DNA from: Robertmurraya dakarensis | Lineage (GTDB): Bacteria > Bacillota > Bacilli > Bacillales > Cytobacillaceae | Direction: 5' to 3' | Assembly: GCF_900156875.1 (NCBI RefSeq) | Contig: NZ_LT707409.1 | Location: 1,528,046 to 1,592,045, forward strand | DNA length: 64,000 nucleotides | Shown: piece by piece, positions 41,578-49,892 of the stretch | How the letters are laid out: each line of letters begins with the position of its first letter | Position numbering within the stretch: the first letter of the stretch is position 1 | Translations under genes and position numbers: made by a program | The notes under the pieces: model-generated | The model's input: only the letters and a program-made list of their open reading frames with translations | The model's database searches: none | What the model was told of the DNA's origin: nothing

Positions 41578-41602
41578 ATGGTTGAGCCTCCTAAGATGTT
41601 AA
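41578..41602 (-). repeat. Right terminal inverted repeat
   Basis: Ends CCTAAGATGTTAA on the plus strand; inverted partner of 40981-41005 with two differences. Confidence 0.75.
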
Positions 41603-41687
41603 CTCTTTTTCTTTTTTTGTTGTGTTCCCTTTACATCTTTATTATAACACTGGTTTTAATCTGTACACGTTGCATTTATGGCTATTT

Positions 41688-41701
41688 TGTGAACGCTTAC
41701 A
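41688..41701 (+). promoter_or_regulatory. cre-like site upstream of a small acidic gene
   Basis: TGTGAACGCTTACA differs from the CcpA consensus TGWAANCGNTNWCA at one position (G for A at position 4), with central CG intact. It lies about 85 bp upstream of the gene at 41773. Confidence 0.4.
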
Positions 41702-41772
41702 TAAATGTTTGTTTTCGTTCTGAATAACAAATTTATACGTGGAGAATGCTTATAATAAAGAGGTGAAGATGA

Positions 41773-41964
41773 ATGAATCAAAAAAAGCAAGATGAATTCT
41801 TAACTCAAGCAGCAAAAAAAGAACAATTCTCAATTGACAATGACGGAAACTTTCCGAATCAAAAGAGTTTTCCCGGTGACTCAGTTGATGGACATGAGGA
41901 ACTCGAAACAGCTAATGCATTAATAGCAGAGGCTGAAATTGGCCAACAAAATGAAAATCTTTAA
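41773..41964 (+). CDS. Small acidic protein, 63 aa
   Basis: A 63-residue hydrophilic protein, MNQKKQDEFLTQAAKKEQ and ending in an E/A/Q-rich helix. No cysteine, signal or membrane segment. AGAGGTGA precedes the ATG and a 16-bp terminator follows at once, supporting expression. It resembles the many short spore-associated or stress proteins of Bacilli, but no family is recognised with confidence. Confidence 0.65.
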   Translation: MNQKKQDEFLTQAAKKEQFSIDNDGNFPNQKSFPGDSVDGHEELETANALIAEAEIGQQNENL

Positions 41965-41977
41965 ATAAAGCAAAGTA

Positions 41978-42012
41978 AAAGGAAAGAAGCCCTTCAAGGG
42001 CTTCTTTCCTTT
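41978..42012. terminator. Long terminator stem
   Basis: A 16-bp stem (41978-41993 with 41997-42012) with loop TCA; T-rich on both strands. It serves the 63-aa gene and the converging ydjO-like gene. Confidence 0.9.
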
Positions 42013-42022
42013 CTTTAGTTTA

Positions 42023-42211
42023 TTAATTAATTTTTGGTAGTTCCCGAACTTCCATTGTAGTGTCATCCCCACATAATGGACATTTTAAATCATTGCTGGC
42101 AAATTCTTTTCTCATCCAACCAATACAGCTATCATCGATACATGAATAGACTTCTGTATCCAACATGACAACTTCTTGCTTTTCTTCTTGAGCTTTTCTG
42201 TTAAAAAATAT
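42023..42211 (-). CDS. ydjO: YdjO-like cysteine-rich protein with probable AUA start
   Basis: A 62-residue protein (M)FFNRKAQEEKQ, with CIDDSCIGWMRKEF and CPLCGDD plus the terminal RELPKIN, matching the YdjO family of small zinc-ribbon, cold-inducible proteins in Bacilli. The Cys pairs C24/C29 and C44/C47 would bind zinc. In this frame there is no ATG, GTG or TTG near the expected start; an ATA at 42209-42211 lies 8 bp after AAAAAGGGGG and gives the family-typical N-terminus FFN-R. A shorter start at an internal ATG would lose 15 residues. The unusual start is inferred. Confidence 0.65.
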   Translation of the reverse strand: MFFNRKAQEEKQEVVMLDTEVYSCIDDSCIGWMRKEFASNDLKCPLCGDDTTMEVRELPKIN

Positions 42212-42330
42212 AGCAACCGCCCCCTTTTTTATTTATTATGGCCAAATAATTACATTTTTAATGGCGTATTCTACAAGGTCTGATAAAAAAGTGATAAACG
42301 CACATATTATTAATTAAAGGAGTGATCTTA

Positions 42331-42474
42331 ATGGATTCTATTGAAAGGCACAAAAAGTTTACTGCTGCCGGGACTGATATTGAAGCAGTAAAGCAGCTGA
42401 ATAAAAATTCTGGGTTATCCTACAACGCGGCGAAAGCGCTACTGGCAAGGCAATTTCTTAATAAAAATAAATAA
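42331..42474 (+). CDS. Small gamma-SASP-like protein, 47 aa
   Basis: MDSIERHKKFTAAGTDIEA followed by VKQLNKNSGLSYNAAKALLA. The T-D-x-x-x-V-K-x-x-N block and the SGLSYN turn recall the repeats of gamma-type small acid-soluble spore proteins, though it is shorter and more basic. AAAGGAGTGA precedes the ATG, and a strong terminator follows 7 bp after the stop. A spore role is an inference. Confidence 0.65.
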   Translation: MDSIERHKKFTAAGTDIEAVKQLNKNSGLSYNAAKALLARQFLNKNK

Positions 42475-42481
42475 AGCTAAC

Positions 42482-42521
42482 AAAGGAAAAAGGATTAGCA
42501 AAAGCGGCACCTTTTTCCTTT
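42482..42521. terminator. Bidirectional terminator
   Basis: AAAGGAAAAAGG (42482-42493) pairs perfectly with CCTTTTTCCTTT (42510-42521) around a 16-nt loop, between two converging small genes. Confidence 0.8.
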
Positions 42522-42525
42522 CATT

Positions 42526-42687
42526 TTAATTTTCTAGGTCTTCCCTCTTGCCTAAATCAGGTTCACCTGGAGTTTTATTTCCCGTTGTAGCAGTATAACC
42601 AACTCGATAAGAAGCGTTTCTTTTCTCCTTAAGTGCTTTCGGCATTTGATACTGGCTTAAATCATTCTGTGCTTCTCGGGGTGCCAT
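42526..42687 (-). CDS. Small hypothetical protein, 53 aa
   Basis: MAPREAQNDLSQYQMPKALK, then a hydrophilic tail with TPGEPDLGKRED. AGGAGAG precedes the ATG. It lies 14 bp downstream of another small gene and is probably co-transcribed with it. It looks intrinsically disordered; no family recognised. Confidence 0.62.
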   Translation of the reverse strand: MAPREAQNDLSQYQMPKALKEKRNASYRVGYTATTGNKTPGEPDLGKREDLEN

Positions 42688-42701
42688 ATCTTTTCTCTCC
42701 T

Positions 42702-42911
42702 TTATTTTTCAAATCCTTTTCGTTCTACTGGGATATCCTCCCCATTAACATCATCAATGACTGCTTTTATCTCTCCTTCTGCAAAAGTATCACTGACTTG
42801 TTCATGTGTTTCCGCAAGTGCAGATGACATTTGATCTTCTTTTTGGTAATCTTCTGGATTAAAATATCGGTTGGCAATTTTTGCACTTTCTTCATTTAGC
42901 TTATCCTTCAT
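42702..42911 (-). CDS. YozQ-like small protein (DUF4025)
   Basis: A 69-residue acidic protein with MKDKLNEESAKIANRYFNP and the THEQVSDTFAEGEI block typical of the YozQ/DUF4025 family of Bacilli, function unknown. AAAGGAGATA precedes the ATG at 42911; the upstream in-frame ATG has no ribosome site. Confidence 0.68.
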   Translation of the reverse strand: MKDKLNEESAKIANRYFNPEDYQKEDQMSSALAETHEQVSDTFAEGEIKAVIDDVNGEDIPVERKGFEK

Positions 42912-42984
42912 ATGTATATCTCCTTTCTGTTTCATTCTTTGTTATATTTACCTACACACATACAATTCATACAGACAATTAAAA

Positions 42985-43008
42985 GCCTGCCCCCGATTTA
43001 GGGCAGGC
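42985..43008 (-). terminator. GC-rich terminator after the yjcZ-like pair
   Basis: GCCTGCCC (42985-42992) pairs with GGGCAGGC (43001-43008); followed by TTTTAATT on the minus strand. Confidence 0.8.
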
Positions 43009-43042
43009 AGGTAATATTCTTCAATTTACCGTATTGCTTTTT

Positions 43043-43174
43043 TTAGAACCAAGCTGCTCCTACAATGATTAAGAGGATGAATAGCACGACGATTAGAACA
43101 AATCCACCACCGTAACCATATCCACCTCCTGAGTAACCATAGCCGCATCCATATCCGCCATATCCGTAACCCAT
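43043..43174 (-). CDS. YjcZ-family small glycine/tyrosine-rich membrane protein (copy 1)
   Basis: A 43-residue protein: [18 protein letters not shown] then a single hydrophobic helix [19 protein letters not shown]. The Gly/Tyr-rich head and [11 protein letters not shown] helix define the YjcZ family, abundant in sporulating Bacilli. AAAGGGAG precedes the ATG. A paralogue lies 30 bp upstream, so the pair is a tandem duplication. Confidence 0.85.
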   Translation of the reverse strand: MGYGYGGYGCGYGYSGGGYGYGGGFVLIVVLFILLIIVGAAWF

Positions 43175-43204
43175 TGTAACACTCCCTTTAATTAATTTTA
43201 TTTT

Positions 43205-43309
43205 TTAGTACCAACCGCCAACGTAAGCAGCACCAACAATAATTAGAAGGATGAACAATACTACAATTAATGCAAAACCGCCAGAATAACCATGTGAACC
43301 TCCACTCAT
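43205..43309 (-). CDS. YjcZ-family small membrane protein (copy 2)
   Basis: A 34-residue protein, [16 protein letters not shown] followed by the same [11 protein letters not shown] helix as its neighbour and a GGWY end. AGGAGGT precedes the ATG by 6 bp. It is the first gene of the pair. Confidence 0.85.
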   Translation of the reverse strand: MSGGSHGYSGGFALIVVLFILLIIVGAAYVGGWY

Positions 43310-43446
43310 GCATATCCACCTCCTATGAAATCTATGGGTATATTATGTAAAGACAGATTGTCCTGAATGGGCAGGTATAATGGTTTTAGAAAATAATTTA
43401 ATATTTTATCTAGTAATTTTTACCTTTGTTTTGATACACAAAAAAA

Positions 43447-43469
43447 ATACAGCCCTTTAAAGGCCGTAT
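43447..43469 (-). terminator. Terminator after the MFS transporter gene
   Basis: ATACGGCC/GGGCTGTAT (one G-U pair) followed by TTTTTTT on the minus strand, 9 bp after the stop. Confidence 0.85.
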
Positions 43470-43478
43470 CCAATGTAA

Positions 43479-44660
43479 TTATTTTATTGCCGTTCGCTGC
43501 AATGAAGGAGAGTGTTTTTCTTCTTTGATCAGCCAAACATTGAGCAGTACACCAATTAAAGAAAGCATGGCGAAAAAAAGATATACACTGTAAATGCTAA
43601 ATTCCTCATAAAAAATCCCGCCTAAAAAGGTACTAAACCAATTTCCCAAACCGTTACCAATTGCAGAATAAAGTGTAATGGCTGTCGCGACAATATGAAC
43701 TGGTGTAACATCCCTTATGTATTGTAAGCCTGCCGGAATAAATAAACCTAAAGAAAAACCTTGAATTACTGCTGTCGCGTATACAATGAATAAACTTGGT
43801 TCGAAGAAATATAATATCCATCTAAACAATGAGACAGCGCCTGCAATTGCCGCTATTTGAAGCAAGCCTAATTTCAAAATCCATCTGTTAGCAATCTTCA
43901 TGAATGGTACTTCTGATAAAACGGCAATCAAAAAGGCAAAACCAATTCCCGTGTATGTACCCCCCCGGTCTTCAATAAAAAGGCCAAAATAAGTGTTATT
44001 AGCTAAGTTTGGCCCAAAAATTAAAAAGGTAATAGCTAAAAATATCAGATACTTTTTAAGTGTTAAGATTTCTTTAACTCCTGATAGCAGGTTCCGTGGT
44101 GGTGTTGTTTTTTCTTTAGGAATACGAATAGCTAAAATGGCAGCTAATGTCAGAAATATAAAAAAGCTGTAAAATATAGATGCAGGAAATTCCTCTGAAA
44201 CTCTACCTAAAATAAATACAGCAATACCAAAACCTAAAGAACCAAACATTCTAACATTTCCATAGTTGTAACCAACTTTGGTTGTATATTTAATTGCCAG
44301 ACTATCTGAAACTGGAATAATGGCACTTTGAAAAATCGCAACCAAAATGGCAATAAGCAGAAATAAATAGTAGTGATGAAAGAATATATATCCTAATCCA
44401 AATAAGCCTGCAAGGAATGTAGTTATGGTTAGTATTCGAATAGGCGCATTCGTCAGGTCCGATATGATTCCCCATAAAGGTTGAAAAAAAATCATAATAA
44501 CAGGCCCAATCGACATAATCGTACCTATTTGATAACCATTTAACCCTTCTACTTCACTGAGATATACACTTAATAAAGGCGTGATCGCTCCTAATCCAAA
44601 AAAGACAAATAAATAAAAACCCTGTAATGTTAGAATGTTTTTCTTATCAGTGTTATTCAA
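43479..44660 (-). CDS. MFS transporter (MFS_1-like/HcaT-type)
   Basis: A 393-residue integral membrane protein with 12 predicted helices. The first loop carries PLWGIISDLTNAPIR, the major-facilitator signature, and helix 1 starts QGFYLFVFFGLGAITPLLSVYL as in the HcaT/nucleoside-symporter-like branch. Likely a proton-coupled importer or exporter of a small organic molecule; the substrate cannot be told. The start is TTG with GGGGG upstream. It appears monocistronic. Confidence 0.85.
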   Translation of the reverse strand: MNNTDKKNILTLQGFYLFVFFGLGAITPLLSVYLSEVEGLNGYQIGTIMSIGPVIMIFFQPLWGIISDLTNAPIRILTITTFLAGLFGLGYIFFHHYYLFLLIAILVAIFQSAIIPVSDSLAIKYTTKVGYNYGNVRMFGSLGFGIAVFILGRVSEEFPASIFYSFFIFLTLAAILAIRIPKEKTTPPRNLLSGVKEILTLKKYLIFLAITFLIFGPNLANNTYFGLFIEDRGGTYTGIGFAFLIAVLSEVPFMKIANRWILKLGLLQIAAIAGAVSLFRWILYFFEPSLFIVYATAVIQGFSLGLFIPAGLQYIRDVTPVHIVATAITLYSAIGNGLGNWFSTFLGGIFYEEFSIYSVYLFFAMLSLIGVLLNVWLIKEEKHSPSLQRTAIK

Positions 44661-44762
44661 TTTTTGACCCCCAGAGAGACGAAGTTCGTCTATAACTAAT
44701 AAAGCACCCCTTATTTTAACATTTTTTGTTTAATTTTGTTTTATTCCAAAATAAAAAAGACA

Positions 44763-44782
44763 GCAGTGTATAAGTACGCTGC
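44763..44782 (-). terminator. Terminator of the nap operon
   Basis: GCAGTGTA (44763-44770) pairs with TACGCTGC (44775-44782, one G-U pair); on the minus strand TCTTTTTTATT follows. It lies 37 bp after napH. Confidence 0.85.
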
Positions 44783-44818
44783 AATCTTTCTACAGTAGTA
44801 ATATTTAACAGAGACTTC

Positions 44819-45673
44819 CTATTTTTGATGCGATTTTTTATCATAATATTGGTTGGTTACGATAGGAGTCTCTCTAACTGTGATTTCTAGAGCATCGAAT
44901 GGACAATTGTCAACACACGCGCCACATAAACTGCAGTCATCATCTTTTATATATTGACTTTCCCTAAAAATTCCCGGCTCCAATATTTCAGGATGTGAAA
45001 AGCATACAGAACGACATTTATCACACCCTACACAGACATCATGGTCAAATTTCACTTGGAAGAGTCCGGCTTTTCCTATTGACTGATAAAATCCTCCTAA
45101 TGGACAAAGATACCGACACCAACCTCTTTTTGAAACTAACAGCTCAAAGAGAACAATTGATACAATTAACCACATCCCAATTCCTGCTGAAAATAATAAG
45201 CCTTTCATTATATAGCCTATCGGTGAAAAAATTTCGAATAAAGGTATACCAATTAAGAAAGAGAGGACTATCACAGCCGCCGCATAATATTTTTTATGAT
45301 GTCTATTCAATTCTAGATTCGGCAGTTTAATAAATCTCCTTAATTTATCCGTTAATTCTAATAAAGTATTCATGGGACATACCCAACTGCAAAAAACCCT
45401 TCCACGAATTAATAGATAAAAAAGGAATATAATGAGAGCTCCTCCCATGTAAACAAAACTTATTTCTCGAGTAGCCATTAAGATTTGTAAGGCAGCAAAA
45501 GGATCAGTTAACGAAATCCCGAAAATACTAGACGAAACGAGAGAGCCATAAAAGAAGTTGTCGCTCTCAACTTTTACAAGAACCATCGGTGAAAGGAAAA
45601 GAAGTAGAATGCTCCACTGAACTATCCTCCTGGTAAGAGTCAATTTTTTTAACCGCCTTGGCTTCTTAACCAT
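44819..45673 (-). CDS. napH: NapH quinol dehydrogenase membrane component
   Basis: A 284-residue polytopic iron-sulfur protein with four to five transmembrane helices, the two CP motifs SWVCPMNTLLEL and RYLCPLGGFYQ, and two C-terminal 4Fe-4S motifs CVGCDKCRSVCF and CSLCGACVDNCPFD facing the cytoplasm. NapH oxidises menaquinol and works with NapG to deliver electrons to NapAB. Last gene of the nap operon; 15 bp after tatA. GGGA precedes the ATG. Confidence 0.92.
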   Translation of the reverse strand: MVKKPRRLKKLTLTRRIVQWSILLLFLSPMVLVKVESDNFFYGSLVSSSIFGISLTDPFAALQILMATREISFVYMGGALIIFLFYLLIRGRVFCSWVCPMNTLLELTDKLRRFIKLPNLELNRHHKKYYAAAVIVLSFLIGIPLFEIFSPIGYIMKGLLFSAGIGMWLIVSIVLFELLVSKRGWCRYLCPLGGFYQSIGKAGLFQVKFDHDVCVGCDKCRSVCFSHPEILEPGIFRESQYIKDDDCSLCGACVDNCPFDALEITVRETPIVTNQYYDKKSHQK

Positions 45674-45688
45674 GTGACCATCCCTAAC

Positions 45689-45904
45689 TTAAGATTTTGT
45701 AATATCTTTCACGTCTTTAACCTCTGTCTTAACAATATTTATTTCTTCTTCCACATCGGAAACTAATTCTCTTGTTGAATTTTTAAACTCTTTTAACGTT
45801 GTCCCGACAGCTCTGCCCAATTCAGGTAGCTTTTTCGGACCGAAAATAATTAGTGCTAATACTAAAATGAGAATTAAGCCCGGAATTCCAATATTAGAAA
45901 GCAT
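45689..45904 (-). CDS. tatA: TatA/E family translocase subunit within the nap operon
   Basis: A 71-residue protein starting [20 protein letters not shown] with the invariant [14 protein letters not shown] hinge and an amphipathic helix, then an acidic tail. It builds the pore of the twin-arginine pathway that exports folded NapA. GGAGTA precedes the ATG at 45904; an 18-residue in-frame extension overlaps napF and is rejected. Only 1 bp separates it from napF, so it is a dedicated TatA of this cluster. Confidence 0.92.
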   Translation of the reverse strand: MLSNIGIPGLILILVLALIIFGPKKLPELGRAVGTTLKEFKNSTRELVSDVEEEINIVKTEVKDVKDITKS

Positions 45905-45905
45905 A

Positions 45906-46472
45906 TTACATACTCCTTTCAAGCTGGACTTTGGTTGAAATATAAATTCCTTTCTCATCTGATATACAGTTTGTTACACATGCCCCACATCCATTGCAAA
46001 AGTTTTTATTAATTTCTGGTTTTCCGTTTACCAAAGTAATGGCACCTTGTACGGGACATGAATATACACAGTAATCACACATGACCTCTTTAAAGGTTAG
46101 GCAGGTGTTTTTATTTATAATTGCTAACCCGATTGGAGTTAATCCGGCGTGGTTCAAAGCACCAGTCGGACAGACATTTATACATTCGTTACAAAAAGTA
46201 CAATGACTTTCATTTGGATTAATATAAGGTGTATTGAGTAGTTGTGCTCCATCTGAAAAAGAAAAAAGCTTGATCATGTTCTCAGGACAATGTTCTTTGC
46301 ATAATCCGCATCTGCTGCAAGAGGTTAGAAAATCTAATTCACTATATGCACCAGGCGGTCGAAAAAAATCCCTCTCAACTTCAAACTGTGGAGCTAGTAA
46401 GTTGCCTAGAAAACCTACAGAAGCCTCAAAATTCATCGAAAAAAATTTCCTTCTATTTATCTTTTCAGTCAT
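45906..46472 (-). CDS. napF: NapF-type ferredoxin
   Basis: A 188-residue protein with four iron-sulfur motifs: [43 protein letters not shown] and [14 protein letters not shown]. The N-terminus [13 protein letters not shown] carries a twin-arginine-like pair. NapF-type proteins help mature NapA or relay electrons. The start ATG overlaps the napD stop codon (ATGA), giving translational coupling; an eight-residue upstream extension is not needed. Confidence 0.87.
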   Translation of the reverse strand: MTEKINRRKFFSMNFEASVGFLGNLLAPQFEVERDFFRPPGAYSELDFLTSCSRCGLCKEHCPENMIKLFSFSDGAQLLNTPYINPNESHCTFCNECINVCPTGALNHAGLTPIGLAIINKNTCLTFKEVMCDYCVYSCPVQGAITLVNGKPEINKNFCNGCGACVTNCISDEKGIYISTKVQLERSM

Positions 46473-46732
46473 TGCCATCCATCCGCTTCTTTGCAAAGTG
46501 GATCATCTTCAAAATTGCTATAAACTAAACAAATGGTTAATACACCATCAACCTCTTTAAAGGTATCAGCAACTTTATAACTTCTGTCTACTGATTCAGC
46601 TTCAAGCGTGAGAATAATCTTTAGATCATCCTCTATATGATGGACTTCTACACCTTCTTTTTTTACAAGCTCATTAGCAGCAGCTAGTGCCTGACCAGGG
46701 ATTGTTTCTATATAGATGCCTGATATAACCAT
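46469..46732 (-). CDS. napD: NapD chaperone of the NapA Tat signal
   Basis: An 87-residue protein with the NapD fold pattern: MVISGIYIETIPGQA, VEVHHIEDDLKIILTLEAES, IKEV-like helix and CLVYSNFEDD. NapD binds the NapA signal peptide and delays export until the cofactor is inserted. Start chosen at 46732, where the family sequence begins; AGGGA lies upstream. Downstream napF overlaps by 4 bp. Confidence 0.9.
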   Translation of the reverse strand: MVISGIYIETIPGQALAAANELVKKEGVEVHHIEDDLKIILTLEAESVDRSYKVADTFKEVDGVLTICLVYSNFEDDPLCKEADGWQ

Positions 46733-46758
46733 TTGTGTCCCTACTTTCTTATTTGGAT

Positions 46759-46784
46759 AGCCTGTTTTTATAAAAAAACAGGCT
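46759..46784 (-). promoter_or_regulatory. Intercistronic hairpin between napB and napD
   Basis: AGCCTGTTTTT (46759-46769) pairs perfectly with AAAAACAGGCT (46774-46784). No U-run follows the stem on the minus strand, so it likely stabilises or attenuates the mRNA, lowering expression of napD and later genes relative to napGAB (inference). Confidence 0.55.
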
Positions 46785-46812
46785 ACTTGTTTAATAGAAT
46801 TTAAAATATTAT

Positions 46813-47235
46813 TCACTCTTCACTATTAAATGCCGTCTTTGTATCATTTTGTTGTCCATGACATTGAACACAGTTATCCCGAAAGATTGGATTATCAATG
46901 TTATTATCATAATAATGGTCCTCTGGTATCTCCCTTGCACCAGTCGTTTCTGGAGATGCATGGCAAGTTAAACAGCTTTCATGTCGAAGCTCAGGGTTCC
47001 AGCGATCAATATGGTCTGATGGCTGTAGAGGTGGTGCCCCCAACAGGACCATTGTTGCAGCATCTTCTCTCTCTTCAGAGGTTAACTGAGGAATTTCAAC
47101 GATATCAGTAGCCTCGGCCGTTACACTATCATCACTGCTGGCACTCTCAGATCCGTTTCCTAATGCTGAGATGCCTATAGCAGCACCAATTACAAGTACA
47201 AAAGCGAATAGAAACATTAGCTCTTTCTTCATCAT
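46813..47235 (-). CDS. napB: NapB diheme cytochrome c subunit
   Basis: A 140-residue protein with an N-terminal hydrophobic signal anchor (residues 5-25) and two c-type heme motifs CLTCH and CVQCH with the AREIPEDHYYDN and PPLQPSDH segments found in NapB. The uncleaved or poorly cleaved helix probably keeps it at the outer face of the membrane in this Gram-positive cell. It takes electrons from NapGH and passes them to NapA. Follows napA after 11 bp with GGAGG. Confidence 0.92.
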   Translation of the reverse strand: MMKKELMFLFAFVLVIGAAIGISALGNGSESASSDDSVTAEATDIVEIPQLTSEEREDAATMVLLGAPPLQPSDHIDRWNPELRHESCLTCHASPETTGAREIPEDHYYDNNIDNPIFRDNCVQCHGQQNDTKTAFNSEE

Positions 47236-47246
47236 TCACACCTCCG

Positions 47247-49787
47247 TTATGCTTTGACGATTTTCACTGCACATTTTTTGTAATCAGGCTGTTTGGATAT
47301 CGGACAATATGCGTCTAGTGTAACTAGATTAATTAAAGTTTCTTCGGCAAAGAACGGAACAAAAACTAAACCTTTTGGGGGGTTTCCTCTTCCCTTCGTG
47401 GTTGCCTTAACCTGCACTTCTCCACGGCGAGAAATAACTTTGACCATATCCCCCGTATTAATTCCCAAGATTTTAGCATCCTCTGGGTTAATTTCACAGA
47501 GAGCTTCTGGTACTGCACGATGAAGCTCAGGTACACGCCTTGTCATGGTACCGCTATGCCAATGTTCTAGCACGCGGCCTGTACAAAGCCATAATGGATA
47601 CTCTTTATCAGGAATTTCTGCTGCATCTTCAAACGGGCGATAAAATACAGATGGACGATGATCTTCAGATTTATAAAAGTCTATATCTTTGTATTTTCCA
47701 ACTTCACCGAACTCTTCTACCCCATATTGATCATAGCCATCCTCTTGTTTGCCGTGTACATATCTCCAGTTCGTCTCAACCCATTTTCCATCAACATTAC
47801 GCACCGGCCAGCAAATTCCATGCTGCTTGAAATACTCCTCATATGGAGCCATTTGTTTTGCTTTCAATTTAAGCTTTTTGCCAAGTTCCTGAATTTCTTT
47901 GTTATCGCTTTCATGTGGATTTGAGAAAGCACGATATTCTTCCCAAAGAACTCCATTTACTTTATGTTGATCCACAATGAGATCATTTTTTTCGTAATCC
48001 CATATATTTCCAAATATCACATCAAATGCAGGTTTGTCTCCTATTTTCTTGCCATCTAATACTCGTTTTGCCACCTGAACAATTGCCCAAAGATCCCACT
48101 TTGCTTCTCCTGGCGGTTCCGTACATTTTTCAAAAATACTTGTCCTTCTCTCTGCATTTCCAAATTGTCCTTCCCTTTCAACCCACATTGCAGCTGGGAA
48201 GACTACATCAGCCATTTCGGTTGATCGTGTAGGGTATACTTCTGAAACAACAATAAAGCCATCAAGTACACCTTTTCCATTAGCGTCTTTTCCTCTGAAG
48301 CGATTTAATTTCGGCATCGTCTGACCCCAGTTGTTAGACATGCTCCATAAGAATTTTACGTTTCCGTTTCCTAACTCACGAAACATTTTCACAGTGTGAT
48401 AACCTGGATTTTGGAGTGGTTCTAAATAGCCTTTAGGCAGGTTCCAAATCAATTCAGAATATCGTCTATGTTCAGGGTTAGCGGTCACCATGTCTGCAGG
48501 CAGCCTGTGAGAAAAGACTCCTACTTCCCTTGCAGTACCACAAGCACTAGGCTGACCGGTTAATGAGAATGGACCATTTCCTGGCTTACTAATCTTCCCT
48601 GTTAATAAATGAAGATTATATACCAGGTTATTAATCCATGTGCCGCGTGTGTGTTGATTCATCCCCATCGTCCATAAAGACATAATTTTTTTATTCGGAT
48701 CTGCAAACTCTTTTGCCAGTGTTTCAATATCTGCCGCAGGTACCCCCGAGATCTCCTCTGCCTTCGCAAATGTATAAGTACTTACCTTTTGTTTATATTC
48801 ATCAAACGAAATTTCCCAAGCTTTGTCAGCTGCTTTTCCTACGTCAGTAGCATCATAGCCATCTTCAATGGAGTGTCCTAAATTCTCTGTACCTGCTTTA
48901 AACTTCAGATGTGTATCAACAAACTTTTGATCATATAAGTTATTTTGTATTAAGTAATTGGCAATAGCGTTTGCAATAGCTAAATCTGATTGAGGTCTGA
49001 ATTCAAGGACAAGGTCGGCTGTCTCTGATGTTCTTGATCTTCTGGTGGTTATGTCGTAATGTTTAACGTTTGGATTACTAAGTTTATGAGCTGTTAGCCT
49101 AGAGTATAGAACAGGATGCATTTCGGCCATGTTTGCTCCCCATGTTACAAATACATCAGCCTCGTCTAAATCTCTATAGGAGCCCATTGGTTCATCTGAT
49201 TGGAAGGTGCTCATAAATCCTGTTACGGCACTTGCCATACAAAGTCTAGCATTTGGGTCAATATTGTTGCTGAGCAAACCTGCCTTCCAAAGCTTGACAG
49301 ACGCATAGCCCTCCATGATTGTCTGTTGGCCTGACCCCCAGAACGCAATAGATTTGGGATCCTTATCGTAATTTTCTTTTAATTTGCTGGCTACTAAGTC
49401 TAGCGCTTCCTCCCAAGATGCCTCCCTAAAGCCCTCCATTGTTCCTTTTTTCGATTTATCTTCGCGAATAAGTGGTTTTGTTAAACGATCTTTGCCAAAG
49501 AGAATTTTTCCTACATAGAAACCTTTAATACAGTTTAATCCACGGCTTGAACGGTTATCCGGGTCGCCTTTTGTAGCAACTACTTTGCCATCTTTTACTC
49601 CAACTAGCACTCCACATCCTGTTCCACAAAAGCGGCATACAGTTGATTTCCATTCATCTGGCTCAACACTTTCCGAAGCTGTCGCAGTCGGTATTGAAGA
49701 TTTTGAATCATCTTTCTTACAACCTGCAACCGCCATCGTCATTGAAATAGCCGTCGCTTTCAATAAGGATCTTCTCGTTAGTTCCAT
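47247..49787 (-). CDS. napA: Periplasmic-type nitrate reductase catalytic subunit, Tat-exported lipoprotein form
   Basis: An 846-residue bis-MGD molybdoenzyme. The N-terminus combines a twin-arginine motif TRRSLLK with a lipobox VAGC (Cys23), so the folded enzyme is probably exported by Tat and anchored by lipid. The 4Fe-4S cluster is bound by Cys51, Cys54, Cys58 and Cys86; the molybdenum ligand is Cys183 in RLCMASAV. Motifs [10 protein letters not shown] and the C-terminal dinucleotide-binding domain are complete. Reduces nitrate to nitrite outside the membrane. GGAGG precedes the ATG. Confidence 0.95.
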   Translation of the reverse strand: MELTRRSLLKATAISMTMAVAGCKKDDSKSSIPTATASESVEPDEWKSTVCRFCGTGCGVLVGVKDGKVVATKGDPDNRSSRGLNCIKGFYVGKILFGKDRLTKPLIREDKSKKGTMEGFREASWEEALDLVASKLKENYDKDPKSIAFWGSGQQTIMEGYASVKLWKAGLLSNNIDPNARLCMASAVTGFMSTFQSDEPMGSYRDLDEADVFVTWGANMAEMHPVLYSRLTAHKLSNPNVKHYDITTRRSRTSETADLVLEFRPQSDLAIANAIANYLIQNNLYDQKFVDTHLKFKAGTENLGHSIEDGYDATDVGKAADKAWEISFDEYKQKVSTYTFAKAEEISGVPAADIETLAKEFADPNKKIMSLWTMGMNQHTRGTWINNLVYNLHLLTGKISKPGNGPFSLTGQPSACGTAREVGVFSHRLPADMVTANPEHRRYSELIWNLPKGYLEPLQNPGYHTVKMFRELGNGNVKFLWSMSNNWGQTMPKLNRFRGKDANGKGVLDGFIVVSEVYPTRSTEMADVVFPAAMWVEREGQFGNAERRTSIFEKCTEPPGEAKWDLWAIVQVAKRVLDGKKIGDKPAFDVIFGNIWDYEKNDLIVDQHKVNGVLWEEYRAFSNPHESDNKEIQELGKKLKLKAKQMAPYEEYFKQHGICWPVRNVDGKWVETNWRYVHGKQEDGYDQYGVEEFGEVGKYKDIDFYKSEDHRPSVFYRPFEDAAEIPDKEYPLWLCTGRVLEHWHSGTMTRRVPELHRAVPEALCEINPEDAKILGINTGDMVKVISRRGEVQVKATTKGRGNPPKGLVFVPFFAEETLINLVTLDAYCPISKQPDYKKCAVKIVKA

Positions 49788-49892
49788 ATCCTATTTTTCC
49801 TCCCTTTAAATAAAGGATTTCTTTTTAATTCTATTTAAAGTGACATCTCATCAAGAATGGAGGATGACCAGTTGTCACTAAAAACCAATGGG

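Larger units (their letters stand above)
40981..41602. mobile_element. Candidate non-autonomous or decayed mobile element with 25-bp terminal inverted repeats
   Basis: The left end (40981-41005) and the right end (41578-41602) are inverted repeats identical at 23 of 25 positions (TTAACATCTTAGGAG core). The enclosed 572 bp contain many stop codons in all frames and no intact transposase. TTAA lies at both outermost ends and could be either part of the repeat or a palindromic target duplication. Fragments on the minus strand such as EIVVKIIRLRKAYKGSLEKL look like eroded coding sequence. This suggests a decayed IS or MITE; the family is not identified. Confidence 0.6.

Noticed and set aside
42633-42827. 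Plus-strand frame across the YozQ-like gene
   Set aside because: No ribosome site, hydrophobic antisense composition; the minus-strand genes are well supported.
43310-43350. Sigma-K promoter before the yjcZ-like pair
   Set aside because: A CATAATATA fits the -10 pattern but no AC-type -35 element is at the right distance, so it was not listed.
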